From contig NZ_JAPJDL010000023.1 in assembly GCF_026242055.1 (NCBI RefSeq), positions 90,178 through 154,177 on the forward strand: a stretch of DNA of 64,000 nt, read 5' to 3'. Shown here piece after piece: positions 49,062-58,283 of the stretch. The notes below the pieces were generated by a model that saw nothing but the letters and a program-made list of their open reading frames with translations, ran no database searches and was not told the origin of the DNA. The DNA is from Lentzea sp. NEAU-D7 (GTDB taxonomy: Bacteria > Actinomycetota > Actinomycetes > Mycobacteriales > Pseudonocardiaceae). The number at the start of each line of letters is the position of its first letter. Positions within the stretch are counted from its first letter, which is position 1. The translations under genes were made by a program, and so were the position numbers.

Positions 49062-49963
49062 CTCTGGCCGTAGGGGGAGAAGGGCGCCCAGTCCTTGATG
49101 GCGAACGTGCCCGCGTCGCGCACGACCTCCACGGCGCCCCCGCCGGGGAAGTGCGCGGGGAACACCAGCGCGCCGGTGTCCGCGGCCTCGCCCAGGATCC
49201 TGCGGCGGGTGGCGCGGGCCTCGGCGGGGTTCTCGCAGAAGCAGCTGTTGGCGTCCGGTTCGAGGACCTGCACCGGGGCGTGCACCAGGTCGCCCGTGAA
49301 CACCGCGCGGTCGGTGCCGGAGACGAGGGCCAGGACGCTGGAACCGGGGGTGTGGCCGGGTGCCGGTTCGAGGCGCAGGTTGGCGTCGATCTGGTGGCCG
49401 TGCTCCCACAGCTGTGCCAGACCGGCCTGGTGCACGGGGAGGACGCTGTCCTCGAAGACGTTCTGGTTGCCGCGGCCGAGCACAGCGGTCCTGTTGTTGG
49501 CGGGGTTCCAGAAGTCGAAGTCGTCCTTCGGCATCAGGTAGGTGGCGTTGGGGAAGGTCGGCACCCAGGCGCGGTCCTCGAGGCGGGTGTTCCAGCCGAC
49601 GTGGTCGATGTGCAGATGGGTGTTGACGACGACGTCCACGTCCTCGGGCCGCACGCCGGCGCGGGCGAGGTTGCCGAGGAAGTCCGTGGTGAGGTGGCTC
49701 CACACCGGGGCGTAGGGGCGCTCCTTGTGGTTGCCGACCCCGGTGTCGACCAGGATCGTCCTGCCCTCGCTGCGCAGCAGCCACGTCTGGACGGCGGCAC
49801 GCACGGTGCCGGTGGCGGGGTCGAGGAACTCCGGCGCGAGCCATCCCTCCTCCCAGGCCTGCCGCGAGGACTCGGGGAAGAAGACCTCGGGAGTCATCTC
49901 CACCGAGCCGTAGTACTCCCACACGCGGGTGACGGAGACGCCACCCAGTTCGATCGTGTCCAT
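49058..49963 (-). CDS. MBL-fold metallo-hydrolase
   Basis: 301 residues. Metal motif THLHIDHVG, later APGHTPGSS, TGDLVHAP and a C-terminal His in FPAHFPG. This matches quorum-quenching/AttM-like and other small-molecule MBL hydrolases, though the size and extra loops do not fix the substrate. It is divergent from an XRE regulator across a 101-base promoter region and translationally coupled to the carboxylesterase. Confidence 0.92.
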   Translation of the reverse strand: MDTIELGGVSVTRVWEYYGSVEMTPEVFFPESSRQAWEEGWLAPEFLDPATGTVRAAVQTWLLRSEGRTILVDTGVGNHKERPYAPVWSHLTTDFLGNLARAGVRPEDVDVVVNTHLHIDHVGWNTRLEDRAWVPTFPNATYLMPKDDFDFWNPANNRTAVLGRGNQNVFEDSVLPVHQAGLAQLWEHGHQIDANLRLEPAPGHTPGSSVLALVSGTDRAVFTGDLVHAPVQVLEPDANSCFCENPAEARATRRRILGEAADTGALVFPAHFPGGGAVEVVRDAGTFAIKDWAPFSPYGQR

Positions 49964-50014
49964 GCCGTCGATGCTGCGAACCCCGGCGGTGGCCAGCCAG
50001 ACCCGCTCTTGCCT

Positions 50015-50028
50015 ACCACTGACGTGGT
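50015..50028. promoter_or_regulatory. Inverted repeat in divergent promoter
   Basis: ACCAC and GTGGT separated by TGAC, flanked by CCT and CAGG, between the MBL gene (start 49963) and the XRE regulator (start 50065). Probable operator of that regulator. Confidence 0.55.
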
Positions 50029-50064
50029 CAGGCTCGGCGTGACCCGCGTGCGCATACTGGCCGG

Positions 50065-50937
50065 ATGAGCGGACAGGGACAGCTCGCCGAGTACCTCCAG
50101 GCCTGCCGGGCGCGTCTGCGGCCGGAACAGGTCGGTCTCCCGACCTACGGCGAACGGCGGCGGGTCCCCGGGCTGCGTCGCGAGGAGGTCGCCGGTCTGG
50201 CCGGCGTCAGCGCCTCCTACTACGTCCGGCTGGAACAGGGGCAGGCGCTGCACGCGTCGCAGGAGGTCGTGGCCGCGCTCGCCCGTGCGTTGCAGCTGAA
50301 CGCCGACGAACACTCCCACCTGCGCGAACTGGCCCAGCCACGACGCCGCCGGACCGCGCCGAAGCCACCACCCGAACGCGTCTCGCCCGACACCGCCGAA
50401 CTCGTCGCAACGCTGGCCCAGCCGGCGATCCTGCTGGGCAGGCGCGGCGACGTGCTGGCGTGGAACGCCCTGGGCCACGCCTTCTTCGCGGGCCACCTCG
50501 ACCGCACCAGCCCGCAACGCCCCGCGGACCGTCCGAACATGACCAGGCTGGTGTTCCTCGACGCGCACACCCGCGCCCTCTACCGGAACTGGGCGGTCAA
50601 GGCCCGCGCGGTCGTCGGCAACCTCCGCCTCACCGCCGGCAAGCACCCGGAGGACCGGGAACTGAGCGCCCTCGTGGGGGAGCTGGCGACCCGCAGCCCC
50701 GAGTTCGCGACGATGTGGGCCGACCACCGGGTGCGGGCCTGCGACAGCACCGCGCACCACATGCACCACCCGGTCGCGGGGGAGGTCGTGGTGAAGCAGC
50801 AGACGCTCCGCATCCCGCACGCCCCCGACCAGACGCTGACCGTCGTGACGGCGGAACCCGGCTCGGCCGCGGCCGCCGCGCTCACGTTGCTCGGGCAGGC
50901 CGTGGCGATGGGACGACCGGACGCGCAACCGCGCTGA
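50065..50937 (+). CDS. XRE-family regulator with MmyB-like ligand-binding domain
   Basis: 290 residues. HTH with VPGLRREEVAGLAGVSASYYVRLEQGQ at about 33-60 (two parts) and an MmyB-like domain (PAILLGRRGDVLAWNALG, LVFLDAHTRALY). Paralogue of the regulator at 44980, with the same architecture and the same divergent arrangement beside an enzyme operon. Probably controls the MBL-carboxylesterase pair. Confidence 0.92.
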   Translation: MSGQGQLAEYLQACRARLRPEQVGLPTYGERRRVPGLRREEVAGLAGVSASYYVRLEQGQALHASQEVVAALARALQLNADEHSHLRELAQPRRRRTAPKPPPERVSPDTAELVATLAQPAILLGRRGDVLAWNALGHAFFAGHLDRTSPQRPADRPNMTRLVFLDAHTRALYRNWAVKARAVVGNLRLTAGKHPEDRELSALVGELATRSPEFATMWADHRVRACDSTAHHMHHPVAGEVVVKQQTLRIPHAPDQTLTVVTAEPGSAAAAALTLLGQAVAMGRPDAQPR

Positions 50938-51124
50938 GGGACCGGTGACCTCGACGGACGGTGCGACGCGACCGTCTGCGGACGAGACCGCTGTCACTGC
51001 CAGTAGCGGTGCGCTCACCAGGGGAAATGTGAGCATCAACACTGGGCCGTGATGTTCTCGTGTTCGTTTCGTAATGTGGGCCGCCGTGTGAGCATGCCCT
51101 GTCCCCAACGCAAGGTGTTCCCGA

Positions 51125-51793
51125 ATGTCGGGCCGACATAGAACGAAGCAGACAGCCAGCCGCAAGCTCCCCATCGCGGTCGCCTCCACCCTCACGGCGG
51201 GCCTGGTCGCGACCTTCTGGGTCGTCAGCGTCTCCGGTCAGCCGATTGATCCGGCCGGAGCGGCCGCCCAGCTGGTCGCCCCGTCGACCTCTGCCGGCCA
51301 GGACCAGCCGTCTGTCGCGGCGTCGACCACGGCACCGTCGTCCTCGGAACCTCCGGCGACCACCACGCCGCCCCCGGTGACCACGACGACTGTCGAGACC
51401 ACCGCGCCGCCACCTCCGCCGCCTCCGCCTCCGCCGCCCTGTCCGACCACCCTGGACGGGGTGAAGCCCCACGTGGCGCAGGTGGGCCACCACCTCGCGG
51501 GCAAGTTCGGCGTCGAGGACGTCGGCGGCGCGGCCGGCCGGGGCGGCTCCGGAGACCACCCCCTCGGCCTGGCGCTGGACTTCATGGTCGACAACGCCAC
51601 CGGCAACGCCCTGGCCGAGCACGTGCTGGCCAACCGCCGGGCGTTCGGCGTCACCTACGTGATCTGGCGCCAGCGCTACAACGACGGCAGCGGCTGGTCG
51701 CCGATGGAGGACCGGGGAAGTCCCACGGCCAACCACATGGACCACGTCCACGTGTCGTTCCAGCAGAGCGCGACCGTCAACGTCACCTGCTGA
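51125..51793 (+). CDS. Secreted protein with M15-like (ARB_07466 type) C-terminal domain
   Basis: 222 residues. An N-terminal signal/anchor helix (about 15-40) is followed by a Ser/Thr/Pro linker with a polyproline run near 100, then a C-terminal domain (about 108-222). That domain has GDHPLGLALDFMV and HMDHVHVSF, the His-x6-Asp...His pattern of LAS/M15-type zinc peptidases. A C-terminal Cys and a Cys after the polyproline run may pair. Likely acts on peptidoglycan outside the cell, or is an inactive cell-wall binder. Ends before a double hairpin. Confidence 0.82.
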   Translation: MSGRHRTKQTASRKLPIAVASTLTAGLVATFWVVSVSGQPIDPAGAAAQLVAPSTSAGQDQPSVAASTTAPSSSEPPATTTPPPVTTTTVETTAPPPPPPPPPPPCPTTLDGVKPHVAQVGHHLAGKFGVEDVGGAAGRGGSGDHPLGLALDFMVDNATGNALAEHVLANRRAFGVTYVIWRQRYNDGSGWSPMEDRGSPTANHMDHVHVSFQQSATVNVTC

Positions 51794-51800
51794 TCTCTTC

Positions 51801-51877
51801 GAGCGGCATGCCGCTCCACCGGCAACGGCCGGTCGACACCCGCAGGCATCTGTCTGACGCGGGTGTCGACCGGCCGT
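51801..51877. terminator. Double-hairpin terminator
   Basis: First a perfect 16-base palindrome GAGCGGCATGCCGCTC at 51801-51816. Then a perfect 19-bp inverted repeat, arms 51825-51843 and 51859-51877, with a 15-base loop. Lies after the secreted protein and before the TetR gene. Confidence 0.8.
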
Positions 51878-51899
51878 CTGGCGTTCGGTCTCCGGTCGC

Positions 51900-51914
51900 T
51901 AGACGACCGGTCTA
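51900..51914. promoter_or_regulatory. TetR operator copy 1
   Basis: TAGACGACCGGTCTA with arms TAGAC and GTCTA, 20 bases before the TetR start. The sequence AGACGACCGGTCTAAT recurs at 52564 before the DJ-1-like gene. Confidence 0.75.
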
Positions 51915-51934
51915 ATGGCTGCTATGGTGAACCC

Positions 51935-52522
51935 ATGGCGGGCACCCAGGGCGACACGCGGCGCAGCATCCTCGACGCTGCTCAGCGGATCATGTCGCAC
52001 AAGGGGTTCGCCGCGGTGGGGATCAACGAGGTCCTCTCCGAGGCCGGAGTGCCCAAGGGGTCCTTCTACCACTACTTCGGCTCCAAGGACGCCTTCGGCG
52101 AGGCGATGATGCGGTCGTACTTCGTCGACTACCTCGCGGACATGGACCGCGTCCTCACCGCGCCGGGCCTGACCTCGGCGCAGCGGCTGATGAACTACTG
52201 GCAGGGCTGGCGCGAGACGCAGAGCGTCGACGAGTGCCAGGGCAAGTGCCTGGCCGTCAAGCTCGGCGCCGAGGTGGCCGACCTGTCGGAGTCGATGCGG
52301 CTCGCGCTGAAGGAAGGCACCACCGCCATCGTCGACCGCCTGGAGCGGGTGATCGCATCCGGCCTGGAGGACGGCTCGCTGGTAGTCGACGACGACGCCC
52401 GTACCACTGCGCAGGCCCTGTACGACATGTGGCTCGGCGCGAGCGTCATGGCCAAGATCCACCGCGACGTCGGCCCGCTGGACGCGGTCACGACGGTCAC
52501 TCGCCGTCTCCTGCACGTGTAG
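51935..52522 (+). CDS. TetR family regulator
   Basis: 195 residues from ATG 51935. HTH with ILDAAQRIMSHKGF and EVLSEAGVPKGSFYHYFGSKDAFG at about 10-55. The C-terminal domain has CLAVKLGAEVADLSESMR, including a Cys pair region (DECQGKC) resembling AcuR/NemR-like regulators that sense electrophiles. Its own promoter and the next gene share the same palindrome, so it probably represses both until an electrophile modifies it (inference). Confidence 0.92.
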   Translation: MAGTQGDTRRSILDAAQRIMSHKGFAAVGINEVLSEAGVPKGSFYHYFGSKDAFGEAMMRSYFVDYLADMDRVLTAPGLTSAQRLMNYWQGWRETQSVDECQGKCLAVKLGAEVADLSESMRLALKEGTTAIVDRLERVIASGLEDGSLVVDDDARTTAQALYDMWLGASVMAKIHRDVGPLDAVTTVTRRLLHV

Positions 52523-52563
52523 CGCCGCGAGCCGGCGCGCTCCCGTGTTCTTCGACCATCTAG

Positions 52564-52577
52564 AGACGACCGGTCTA
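52564..52577. promoter_or_regulatory. TetR operator copy 2
   Basis: AGACGACCGGTCTA, 34 bases before the DJ-1-like gene start. Identical to the core of copy 1, including flanking AAT. Confidence 0.75.
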
Positions 52578-52610
52578 ATAGGCCGGCGCAACATTCAAGG
52601 AGCAGTACTC

Positions 52611-53300
52611 ATGAAGGTTCTCCTCGTCCTCACCTCGCACGACGAGCTCGGTGACACCGGCAGGAAGACCGGCTTCTGGCTGGAAGAGCTGGCCGCCCCC
52701 TACTACCGCTTCCGGGACGCCGGTTTCGAGGTCGTGCTCGCCTCGCCCCTGGGCGGCCGGCCCCCGCTGGACCCCAAGAGCAACGAGCCGGCCAGCCAGA
52801 CCGACGAGACCCGCCGCTTCGAGGCCGACTCCGAGGCCGTGGAGGCACTCGCCAACACCGTCCGCCTCGACTCCGTCTCCGTCGACGACTTCGACACCGT
52901 CTTCTACCCCGGCGGCCACGGCCCCCTGTGGGACCTGGCCGAGGACGCCACCTCCATCCGGCTGATCGAGTCCACCCTGCGCGCCGGCAAGCCCCTCGCC
53001 CTGGTCTGCCACGCTCCTGGCGTCCTGCGGCACGCGGTGAACGCGGACGGCACCCCGCTGGTGCGGGGCAAGAAGGTCACCGGCTTCACCAACAGCGAGG
53101 AGGAGGGTGTCCAGCTCACCGAGGTGGTCCCCTTCCTGGTCGAGGACGAGCTCGTGCGGCTGGGGGGCGACTACTCCAAGGGTGACGACTGGGCGCCGTA
53201 CGTCCTGCGCGACGGCCTGCTGATCACGGGGCAGAACCCCGCCTCCTCCGGTCCGGCCGCCGACGCGCTCATCGAGCTCGTCACCAAGGCCGGTGCGTGA
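52611..53300 (+). CDS. DJ-1/PfpI-family protein (Hsp31-like)
   Basis: 229 residues, AAGGAG 8 bases before the ATG. Nucleophile Cys in LVCHAPGVLRHA, acidic YRFRDAGFEV and VFYPGGHGPLWDL. Second member of this family in the window (the first is at 46868). Under the control of the upstream TetR regulator through a shared operator. A glyoxalase or reactive-carbonyl role is likely from the family, not proven. It ends 3 bases from the convergent fusion gene. Confidence 0.92.
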   Translation: MKVLLVLTSHDELGDTGRKTGFWLEELAAPYYRFRDAGFEVVLASPLGGRPPLDPKSNEPASQTDETRRFEADSEAVEALANTVRLDSVSVDDFDTVFYPGGHGPLWDLAEDATSIRLIESTLRAGKPLALVCHAPGVLRHAVNADGTPLVRGKKVTGFTNSEEEGVQLTEVVPFLVEDELVRLGGDYSKGDDWAPYVLRDGLLITGQNPASSGPAADALIELVTKAGA

Positions 53301-53303
53301 GTC

Positions 53304-55772
53304 TCAGGTCGTGATGCCGCGTGAGCGGCTCGACGACCCCGCCGGGCCGGAAGCCCGCACGGCCCCGGCCCGGCGGCGCCGCGGGGTCCTCGAACTCGTC
53401 GAAGGCCCCACCGCGATCGCTCTCATCACCCGGTCTGCTCCCAGCCACGCCAAGCACCCCACCGCGACGCACACGACCCACACGACCGGCGACGGCACCT
53501 GTGGTTGCAGGTGCGGGAACACGGCGTAGTGCGTGAGGTAGATGGCGAGTGACGCGCTGGCCAGCAGGCTCACCGGGGTGAGCAGTCCGCGCGGCACCGG
53601 CACGCGGGCCAGCGACAGCAGCAGGACCACGCCGCCGATCACGACGACCTCGCGCGAGAGGTTCTCCATCCGGCCGGGAACCATCGCGACCATCACCACC
53701 ACGACGAAGCACTTCTGCCACCACGCGGGGGAGCGGTGGGCGAGCCAGCCGAGGGCGACGAACCAGGCCGCGCCGAGCGTGGTCATGTTGCGGGCGAAGA
53801 AGTCGCCGTCGACGGTGAACCTCAGCGCCAGCGCCAGTCCGAGCACCGTCAACGCGAGCGCGTAGCCGTGCCGTTGTTCCCAGCGCCGGACCGCCGGTAC
53901 GGCGAAGATCAGTGCACACAGGAGCAGAACGTGCACGACGACCTCGACGAACCAGTACCCGGCGGCGCCGACGCGGGTGAAGTTGTTGACCAGCAGGACG
54001 TTGTCGATGGTCACGTCGTCGGTGACGGCCATCCGGTAGACGAGCCAGAGCGAGGTCGGCACCGCAATGAACGCCGCCGCCCGCAGGATGCGGAGCGGAT
54101 CGGCGGGCACCAGGAAGCGGGCGATGTTCCAGCCCGCGACGACGAGCAGCAGGTGTGCGCCGCCGAGCAGCGTGAAGAAACCGACGTGCGAGCCCACGAT
54201 GAGCAGGATCGCCAGCGCTCGCAGCACGATCGTGGTGTCGACCAGCGGGACGCGGCGGTGCCGGGCGCGCAGCGCTTCCAGCGACGACACCGGCATCGTG
54301 GGCCACGAGGACGGTAGATCGCCGAGCAACCGTTGCAGCTGCACGGTCATCTGGACGTAGCGCAGCGAGTCGCCGCCCAGCGAGTTGAAGGTCGCGTCGG
54401 ACGGCACCGGCCGCACGCCGAGAACCGAGGCGAACACCTCGCGCACGGAGTTCGAGTCGCCCGTGGACGGTGCCGCGACGGCCCGGTAGTCGACTTTGCC
54501 GTTGGACAGCAACGGGAACGACGTCACGGCGTAGGTGCGGACGGCGGTCGCGGGCAGTCCGGTCAGAGCGCGGACCAACCGCGCCGCGCGGTCCGCGTCG
54601 CCGAGCACCGCGACGACCAGGCCGCTGTCGTCACCCGTGCAGGCCGCGCGGAGGCCGTCGGCGGCGAGCGAGCGTTCGACCTGGTCCAGATCGACGCGCA
54701 GCCCGAACGGCTTCACGAACCGGTTCTTGCGGCCGGTCACCGAGAACAGGCCGTGGGACTCCGCTCCCAGGTCCCCGGTCCGCAGCTCGAAGGTCGTGCG
54801 TCCCAGTGCCAGGTCCTCGGGCGCGTGGGCGTACCCGAGCATGACGTTGGGGCCGCTGTAGACGAGTTCGCCGTCGTCGACGCGCAGCTTTCCGCCGGGG
54901 ATCGCGACACCGATCGCAGACGGGTGCGAGGCGGCGAGCTCAGGCGGGAGGTAGGCCATGCGCGCGGTGGCCTCGGTTTGGCCGTACATCACGAAGAACC
55001 GCCAGCCCCGTGCGGCGCCCAGTTCGGAGTACCGGACCACGTCCGCCGGGGCCAGCCGGCCGCCGGCCTGCGTCACGTAACGCAGGCTCGGGAGGTGCAT
55101 GGCGTCGAAGCCGATGCCGTCCAGCAGCCCGAACGTGTGCGGCACTCCGTGCAGGCTCGTCACGCCGTGGGAGCGCACGAGGTCCCAGAACTCCGGCTCG
55201 ATCACCGATCGTGCGGTGAGCACCAGCCCGGCGCCGCACGCGAGGTTGCTGTTCACGACCGACAAGCCGTAGCAGTAGTGCAGCGGCAAGGACGTGACGG
55301 CGCGGTCCGTCTCCCGGATGTCGAGGTAGGAGCCGATCGCGGCGGCGTTCGCGGCGAGGTTGTCCGCGCTCAGCCGCACCAGCTTCGGCGACCCGGTCGT
55401 GCCGGACGTCGACAGCAGCAGCGCCAGTTCGGGGTGGAGCGCGTGCGCGGTGCCCGCGCGCCGTTCCGTCCAGGAGCCCGAGATCACCACGTCCGGGTCG
55501 TAGGCGGAGGTCAGCGCGGGGATCTGCGCGGTGGACGCGAGGACGACAGGATGCCTGCCGCGCAACGCGGCCAGGTACGCCACGACCGAATCGGCGTCGT
55601 TCTCCGCGGCGAGCAGCACCAGCCGCCGCGTCGTGCCGAGCCGCTCCGCCGCCGAGGTCACCCGCTGGTCCAGCTCGTGGTAGGTCAGCGAACCGTCGGG
55701 TGTCACCAGGGCGAGCCGGTCACCGTGCTCCGCGAGACGATCAGCGAACCCGAGGTCCGCCGTGGCCGTCAC
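53304..55772 (-). CDS. Adenylation - carrier protein - membrane acyltransferase fusion
   Basis: 822 residues; GTG overlaps the ABC ATPase stop. Residues 1-430 are an ANL adenylation domain (LLSTSGTTGSPKLVRLS, MYGQTEATARM, RTGDLG, LLSNGKVDYR). Residues about 440-510 are a carrier domain with phosphopantetheinyl Ser469 (LGGDSLRYVQM). From about 525 the protein has eight to ten membrane helices of acyltransferase-3 type, starting LRALAILLIVGSHVGFF with the catalytic-type His, and ending in a basic tail. The parts correspond to activation, tethering and trans-membrane acyl transfer, as DltA, DltC and DltB do separately. It is the last gene of an iron-box operon. Acyl donor and acceptor are unknown. 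Confidence 0.9.
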   Translation of the reverse strand: MTATADLGFADRLAEHGDRLALVTPDGSLTYHELDQRVTSAAERLGTTRRLVLLAAENDADSVVAYLAALRGRHPVVLASTAQIPALTSAYDPDVVISGSWTERRAGTAHALHPELALLLSTSGTTGSPKLVRLSADNLAANAAAIGSYLDIRETDRAVTSLPLHYCYGLSVVNSNLACGAGLVLTARSVIEPEFWDLVRSHGVTSLHGVPHTFGLLDGIGFDAMHLPSLRYVTQAGGRLAPADVVRYSELGAARGWRFFVMYGQTEATARMAYLPPELAASHPSAIGVAIPGGKLRVDDGELVYSGPNVMLGYAHAPEDLALGRTTFELRTGDLGAESHGLFSVTGRKNRFVKPFGLRVDLDQVERSLAADGLRAACTGDDSGLVVAVLGDADRAARLVRALTGLPATAVRTYAVTSFPLLSNGKVDYRAVAAPSTGDSNSVREVFASVLGVRPVPSDATFNSLGGDSLRYVQMTVQLQRLLGDLPSSWPTMPVSSLEALRARHRRVPLVDTTIVLRALAILLIVGSHVGFFTLLGGAHLLLVVAGWNIARFLVPADPLRILRAAAFIAVPTSLWLVYRMAVTDDVTIDNVLLVNNFTRVGAAGYWFVEVVVHVLLLCALIFAVPAVRRWEQRHGYALALTVLGLALALRFTVDGDFFARNMTTLGAAWFVALGWLAHRSPAWWQKCFVVVVMVAMVPGRMENLSREVVVIGGVVLLLSLARVPVPRGLLTPVSLLASASLAIYLTHYAVFPHLQPQVPSPVVWVVCVAVGCLAWLGADRVMRAIAVGPSTSSRTPRRRRAGAVRASGPAGSSSRSRGITT

Positions 55773-56770
55773 GGTGTGCCCTCGAAGAACAGGGCGGGCC
55801 CGTCGACCGACACGGAGACCGCGTCTCCGGACCGCACCGAGATCCGGCCCTGCACGCGTGACCGGACCCGTGTGCCGTCGGCGAGCCGCAACAGGACCGT
55901 CGCGTCGTGCCCGTGGAAGAGGACGTCCTCCACAGTGGACGGAACGCCGGTGCCGCCGAGGATCAGCTGCTCCGGACGCAAAAGCACCGTGCCGGGACCG
56001 TCGCCGGACGTCGGCAAGGTCCCGAGCGGTGTCTGCACCCGGCCGGAACGGGCGACGCCGGCGAACGTCATCGCCTCACCCACGAACAACGCCACCCCTA
56101 GGTCGGCGGGCGAGGTGTAGATCGTCTGCGGCCTCGCGAACTGGGCCACTGCGCCGTCCCGCAGCACCACCACGTGGTCCGCGACACCCAGCGCTTCCTC
56201 CTGGTCGTGCGTCACGAGCAACGCCGTCGCGCCGGCCGCCTTCAACGTCGCGCGAACGTCCGCCCTCAGCTCCTCGCGCAGACCGGCGTCCAACGCGGAG
56301 AACGGTTCGTCGAGCAGCACGACCCCGGGACGCGGTGCCAGAGCGCGGGCCAGCGCCACCCGCTGCGCCTGGCCGCCGGAGAGCTGCGCGGGCATCCGGG
56401 AGCCGAACCCGCCCAGGCCCACCAGGTCGAGCAGCTCTTCGACGCGGTCTCCGCGCTCACCCCGGCCGAGCCCGAACCCGACGTTCCCCGCCACGGTCAG
56501 GTGCGGGAACAACGCGCCCTCCTGCGGCACGATCCCGATCCCGCGCCGCTCCGGCGGTACGTCGGAGGTCAGCCGCCGCTCGCCCAGCCAGACCTCGCCC
56601 GAGGTGACCGGGTGGAATCCGGCGAGGACCCGCAGCAGCGTCGTCTTGCCGCACCCGGAAGGCCCGAGCACGGCGAGCAACCCGCCCTGCGGCACTTCGA
56701 AGTCGACCTCGCGCAGCACGGGTTCTCCGCCGTAGCCCGCGACGAGTCGCTTCACCGTCAAGCCGCTCAT
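55769..56770 (-). CDS. Ferric-type ABC transporter ATP-binding protein
   Basis: 333 residues. Walker A GPSGCGKTT, signature LSGGQAQRVA, Walker B VVLLDEPFSALD and switch LVTHDQEEAL. The C-terminal TOBE-like region (GTVLLRPEQL, TRVRSRVQGR) is typical of FbpC/PotA-type importers. Start and stop overlap the neighbouring genes (ATGA and GTGA). Powers iron uptake with the permease and binding protein upstream. Confidence 0.94.
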   Translation of the reverse strand: MSGLTVKRLVAGYGGEPVLREVDFEVPQGGLLAVLGPSGCGKTTLLRVLAGFHPVTSGEVWLGERRLTSDVPPERRGIGIVPQEGALFPHLTVAGNVGFGLGRGERGDRVEELLDLVGLGGFGSRMPAQLSGGQAQRVALARALAPRPGVVLLDEPFSALDAGLREELRADVRATLKAAGATALLVTHDQEEALGVADHVVVLRDGAVAQFARPQTIYTSPADLGVALFVGEAMTFAGVARSGRVQTPLGTLPTSGDGPGTVLLRPEQLILGGTGVPSTVEDVLFHGHDATVLLRLADGTRVRSRVQGRISVRSGDAVSVSVDGPALFFEGTP

Positions 56771-58221
56771 CGCCCACCTCCCGAATCGTCCCGGCGCAGG
56801 AACCGGTCCAGCACCACCGCGGGAATCGCCGCCACCACGAGCAGCACCGCCGCATAGGGCGCCGCCGCGGCGTAGGCGGCGACCTCGGTGCGGGTCCACA
56901 GCTCGGTCGCCAGGGTGTCGACCCCGGTCGGCCGCAGCAGCAACGTCGCCGGCAACTCCTTGGCACACGTCAGGAACACCAGCGCGGTGCCGGCCAGGAC
57001 GCCCGGCGCGGAGAGCGGCACGGTGACCCGCATCGCCGTCCGCCACCGCCCGTGGCCGAGCGACCGCGAGACGTCCTCCAGCACCGGCGGTGCGTGCGCC
57101 ACGCCGGTGCGGACAGCTCCCACGGCCAAGGGCAGGAACAGCACCGCGTACGCGAACGCCAGCATGGGGAGGGTCTGGTACAGCGCCGGCGCGAACCTGA
57201 TCCCGAAGAACACCAGCGCCAGCCCGACGGTGATGCCGGGCAGGGCGTGCCCCGCGAAGCTCGCGAGCTCGACCCCTCTGGCGAGCCGGCCCTGGTGCCG
57301 TGCCGCCAGGACTCCCACCGGCAGCGCCAGCAGCAGCGTCAGCACCGCGCCGAACGCCGACACCGCGACGGTGTTGCCGGTGGTCGCCAGCAGGTCGGAC
57401 ACCTCGAACGTCGAGGTCCCCGCCGCGAGCCACCACACGAGGCTGACGACCGGCACGCCGAGCGTCAGCACGAGCAACACCACCGTCCCGCCCAGCGCCG
57501 GCACCCGAGCCCGCCCCAGCGGCACGGTCAGCGGCTGACGGCGCCCGCGCAGCGCCATCACCCCGCGCGCCCGTCGTTCGCCGACGGTCAACGCGACCGC
57601 CAGCACCACCAGGACCAGTCCGAGGACCGCGGCCGGCGTGCGGTCGAACGAGGCCCGGTAGCTCGTGTAGATGCCGAGGGTGAACGCCTCGTACCGCATC
57701 AGCGACACCGCGCCGAAGTCGCTCAGCACGTACAGCGCCACCAGCAGCCCGCCGGCGAGCGCCGCGGGCCGGATCTGCCTCAGCGTCACGGAGAGGAACA
57801 CCTGGCGACTGGTCCTGCCGAGCGACCTCGCGACCTCCTCCACCGCCGGATCGGCCGTGCGCAACGCGGCCGCGACCGGCAGCAGCACGTACGGGTACGA
57901 CACCAGCGTCAGCACCACGAACGCGCCCGCGAACCCGGTGAGCCGCGGCGCCACGGAGATCCAGGTGAACCCGGCGACGTACGACGGCACCGCGAGCGGC
58001 AGCACGAGCAGCACTCCGAAGGCCCGCCGTCCGGACAGGTCCGAGCGCGTCACGAGCCACGCGCTGAGCACGCCCAGCACGAGGCACGCGGCCGTCACCG
58101 CCACCGCGAGCGAGAGGCTGCGCAGTGCCAGTTCCGCGGTCCGGGTCCGGGCCAGCACGTCCCACACGACACCGCCGCCGCGTTCGAACGAACGCACGGC
58201 CAGGTACGCCAGCGGCAGCAC
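56767..58221 (-). CDS. Ferric-type ABC transporter permease (fused two-copy FbpB type)
   Basis: 484 residues from GTG 58221, the first standard start. Eleven to twelve helices and two EAA-type loops (EEVARSLGRTSRQVFLSVTL and EDVSRSLGHGRWRTAMRVTV), the double-permease layout of FbpB/SfuB. The GTG lacks a Shine-Dalgarno and falls inside the first helix. The in-frame upstream codons (reading GPALTTLSLLVAAVA) are hydrophobic, so the true start is probably a non-standard codon further up near the FbpA stop. Confidence 0.9.
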   Translation of the reverse strand: MLPLAYLAVRSFERGGGVVWDVLARTRTAELALRSLSLAVAVTAACLVLGVLSAWLVTRSDLSGRRAFGVLLVLPLAVPSYVAGFTWISVAPRLTGFAGAFVVLTLVSYPYVLLPVAAALRTADPAVEEVARSLGRTSRQVFLSVTLRQIRPAALAGGLLVALYVLSDFGAVSLMRYEAFTLGIYTSYRASFDRTPAAVLGLVLVVLAVALTVGERRARGVMALRGRRQPLTVPLGRARVPALGGTVVLLVLTLGVPVVSLVWWLAAGTSTFEVSDLLATTGNTVAVSAFGAVLTLLLALPVGVLAARHQGRLARGVELASFAGHALPGITVGLALVFFGIRFAPALYQTLPMLAFAYAVLFLPLAVGAVRTGVAHAPPVLEDVSRSLGHGRWRTAMRVTVPLSAPGVLAGTALVFLTCAKELPATLLLRPTGVDTLATELWTRTEVAAYAAAAPYAAVLLVVAAIPAVVLDRFLRRDDSGGGR

Positions 58222-58283
58222 GGCGACCGCGGCGACGAGCAGCGACAGAGTGGTGAGAGCTGGGCCGGCCCGGTGGCCGGGCC

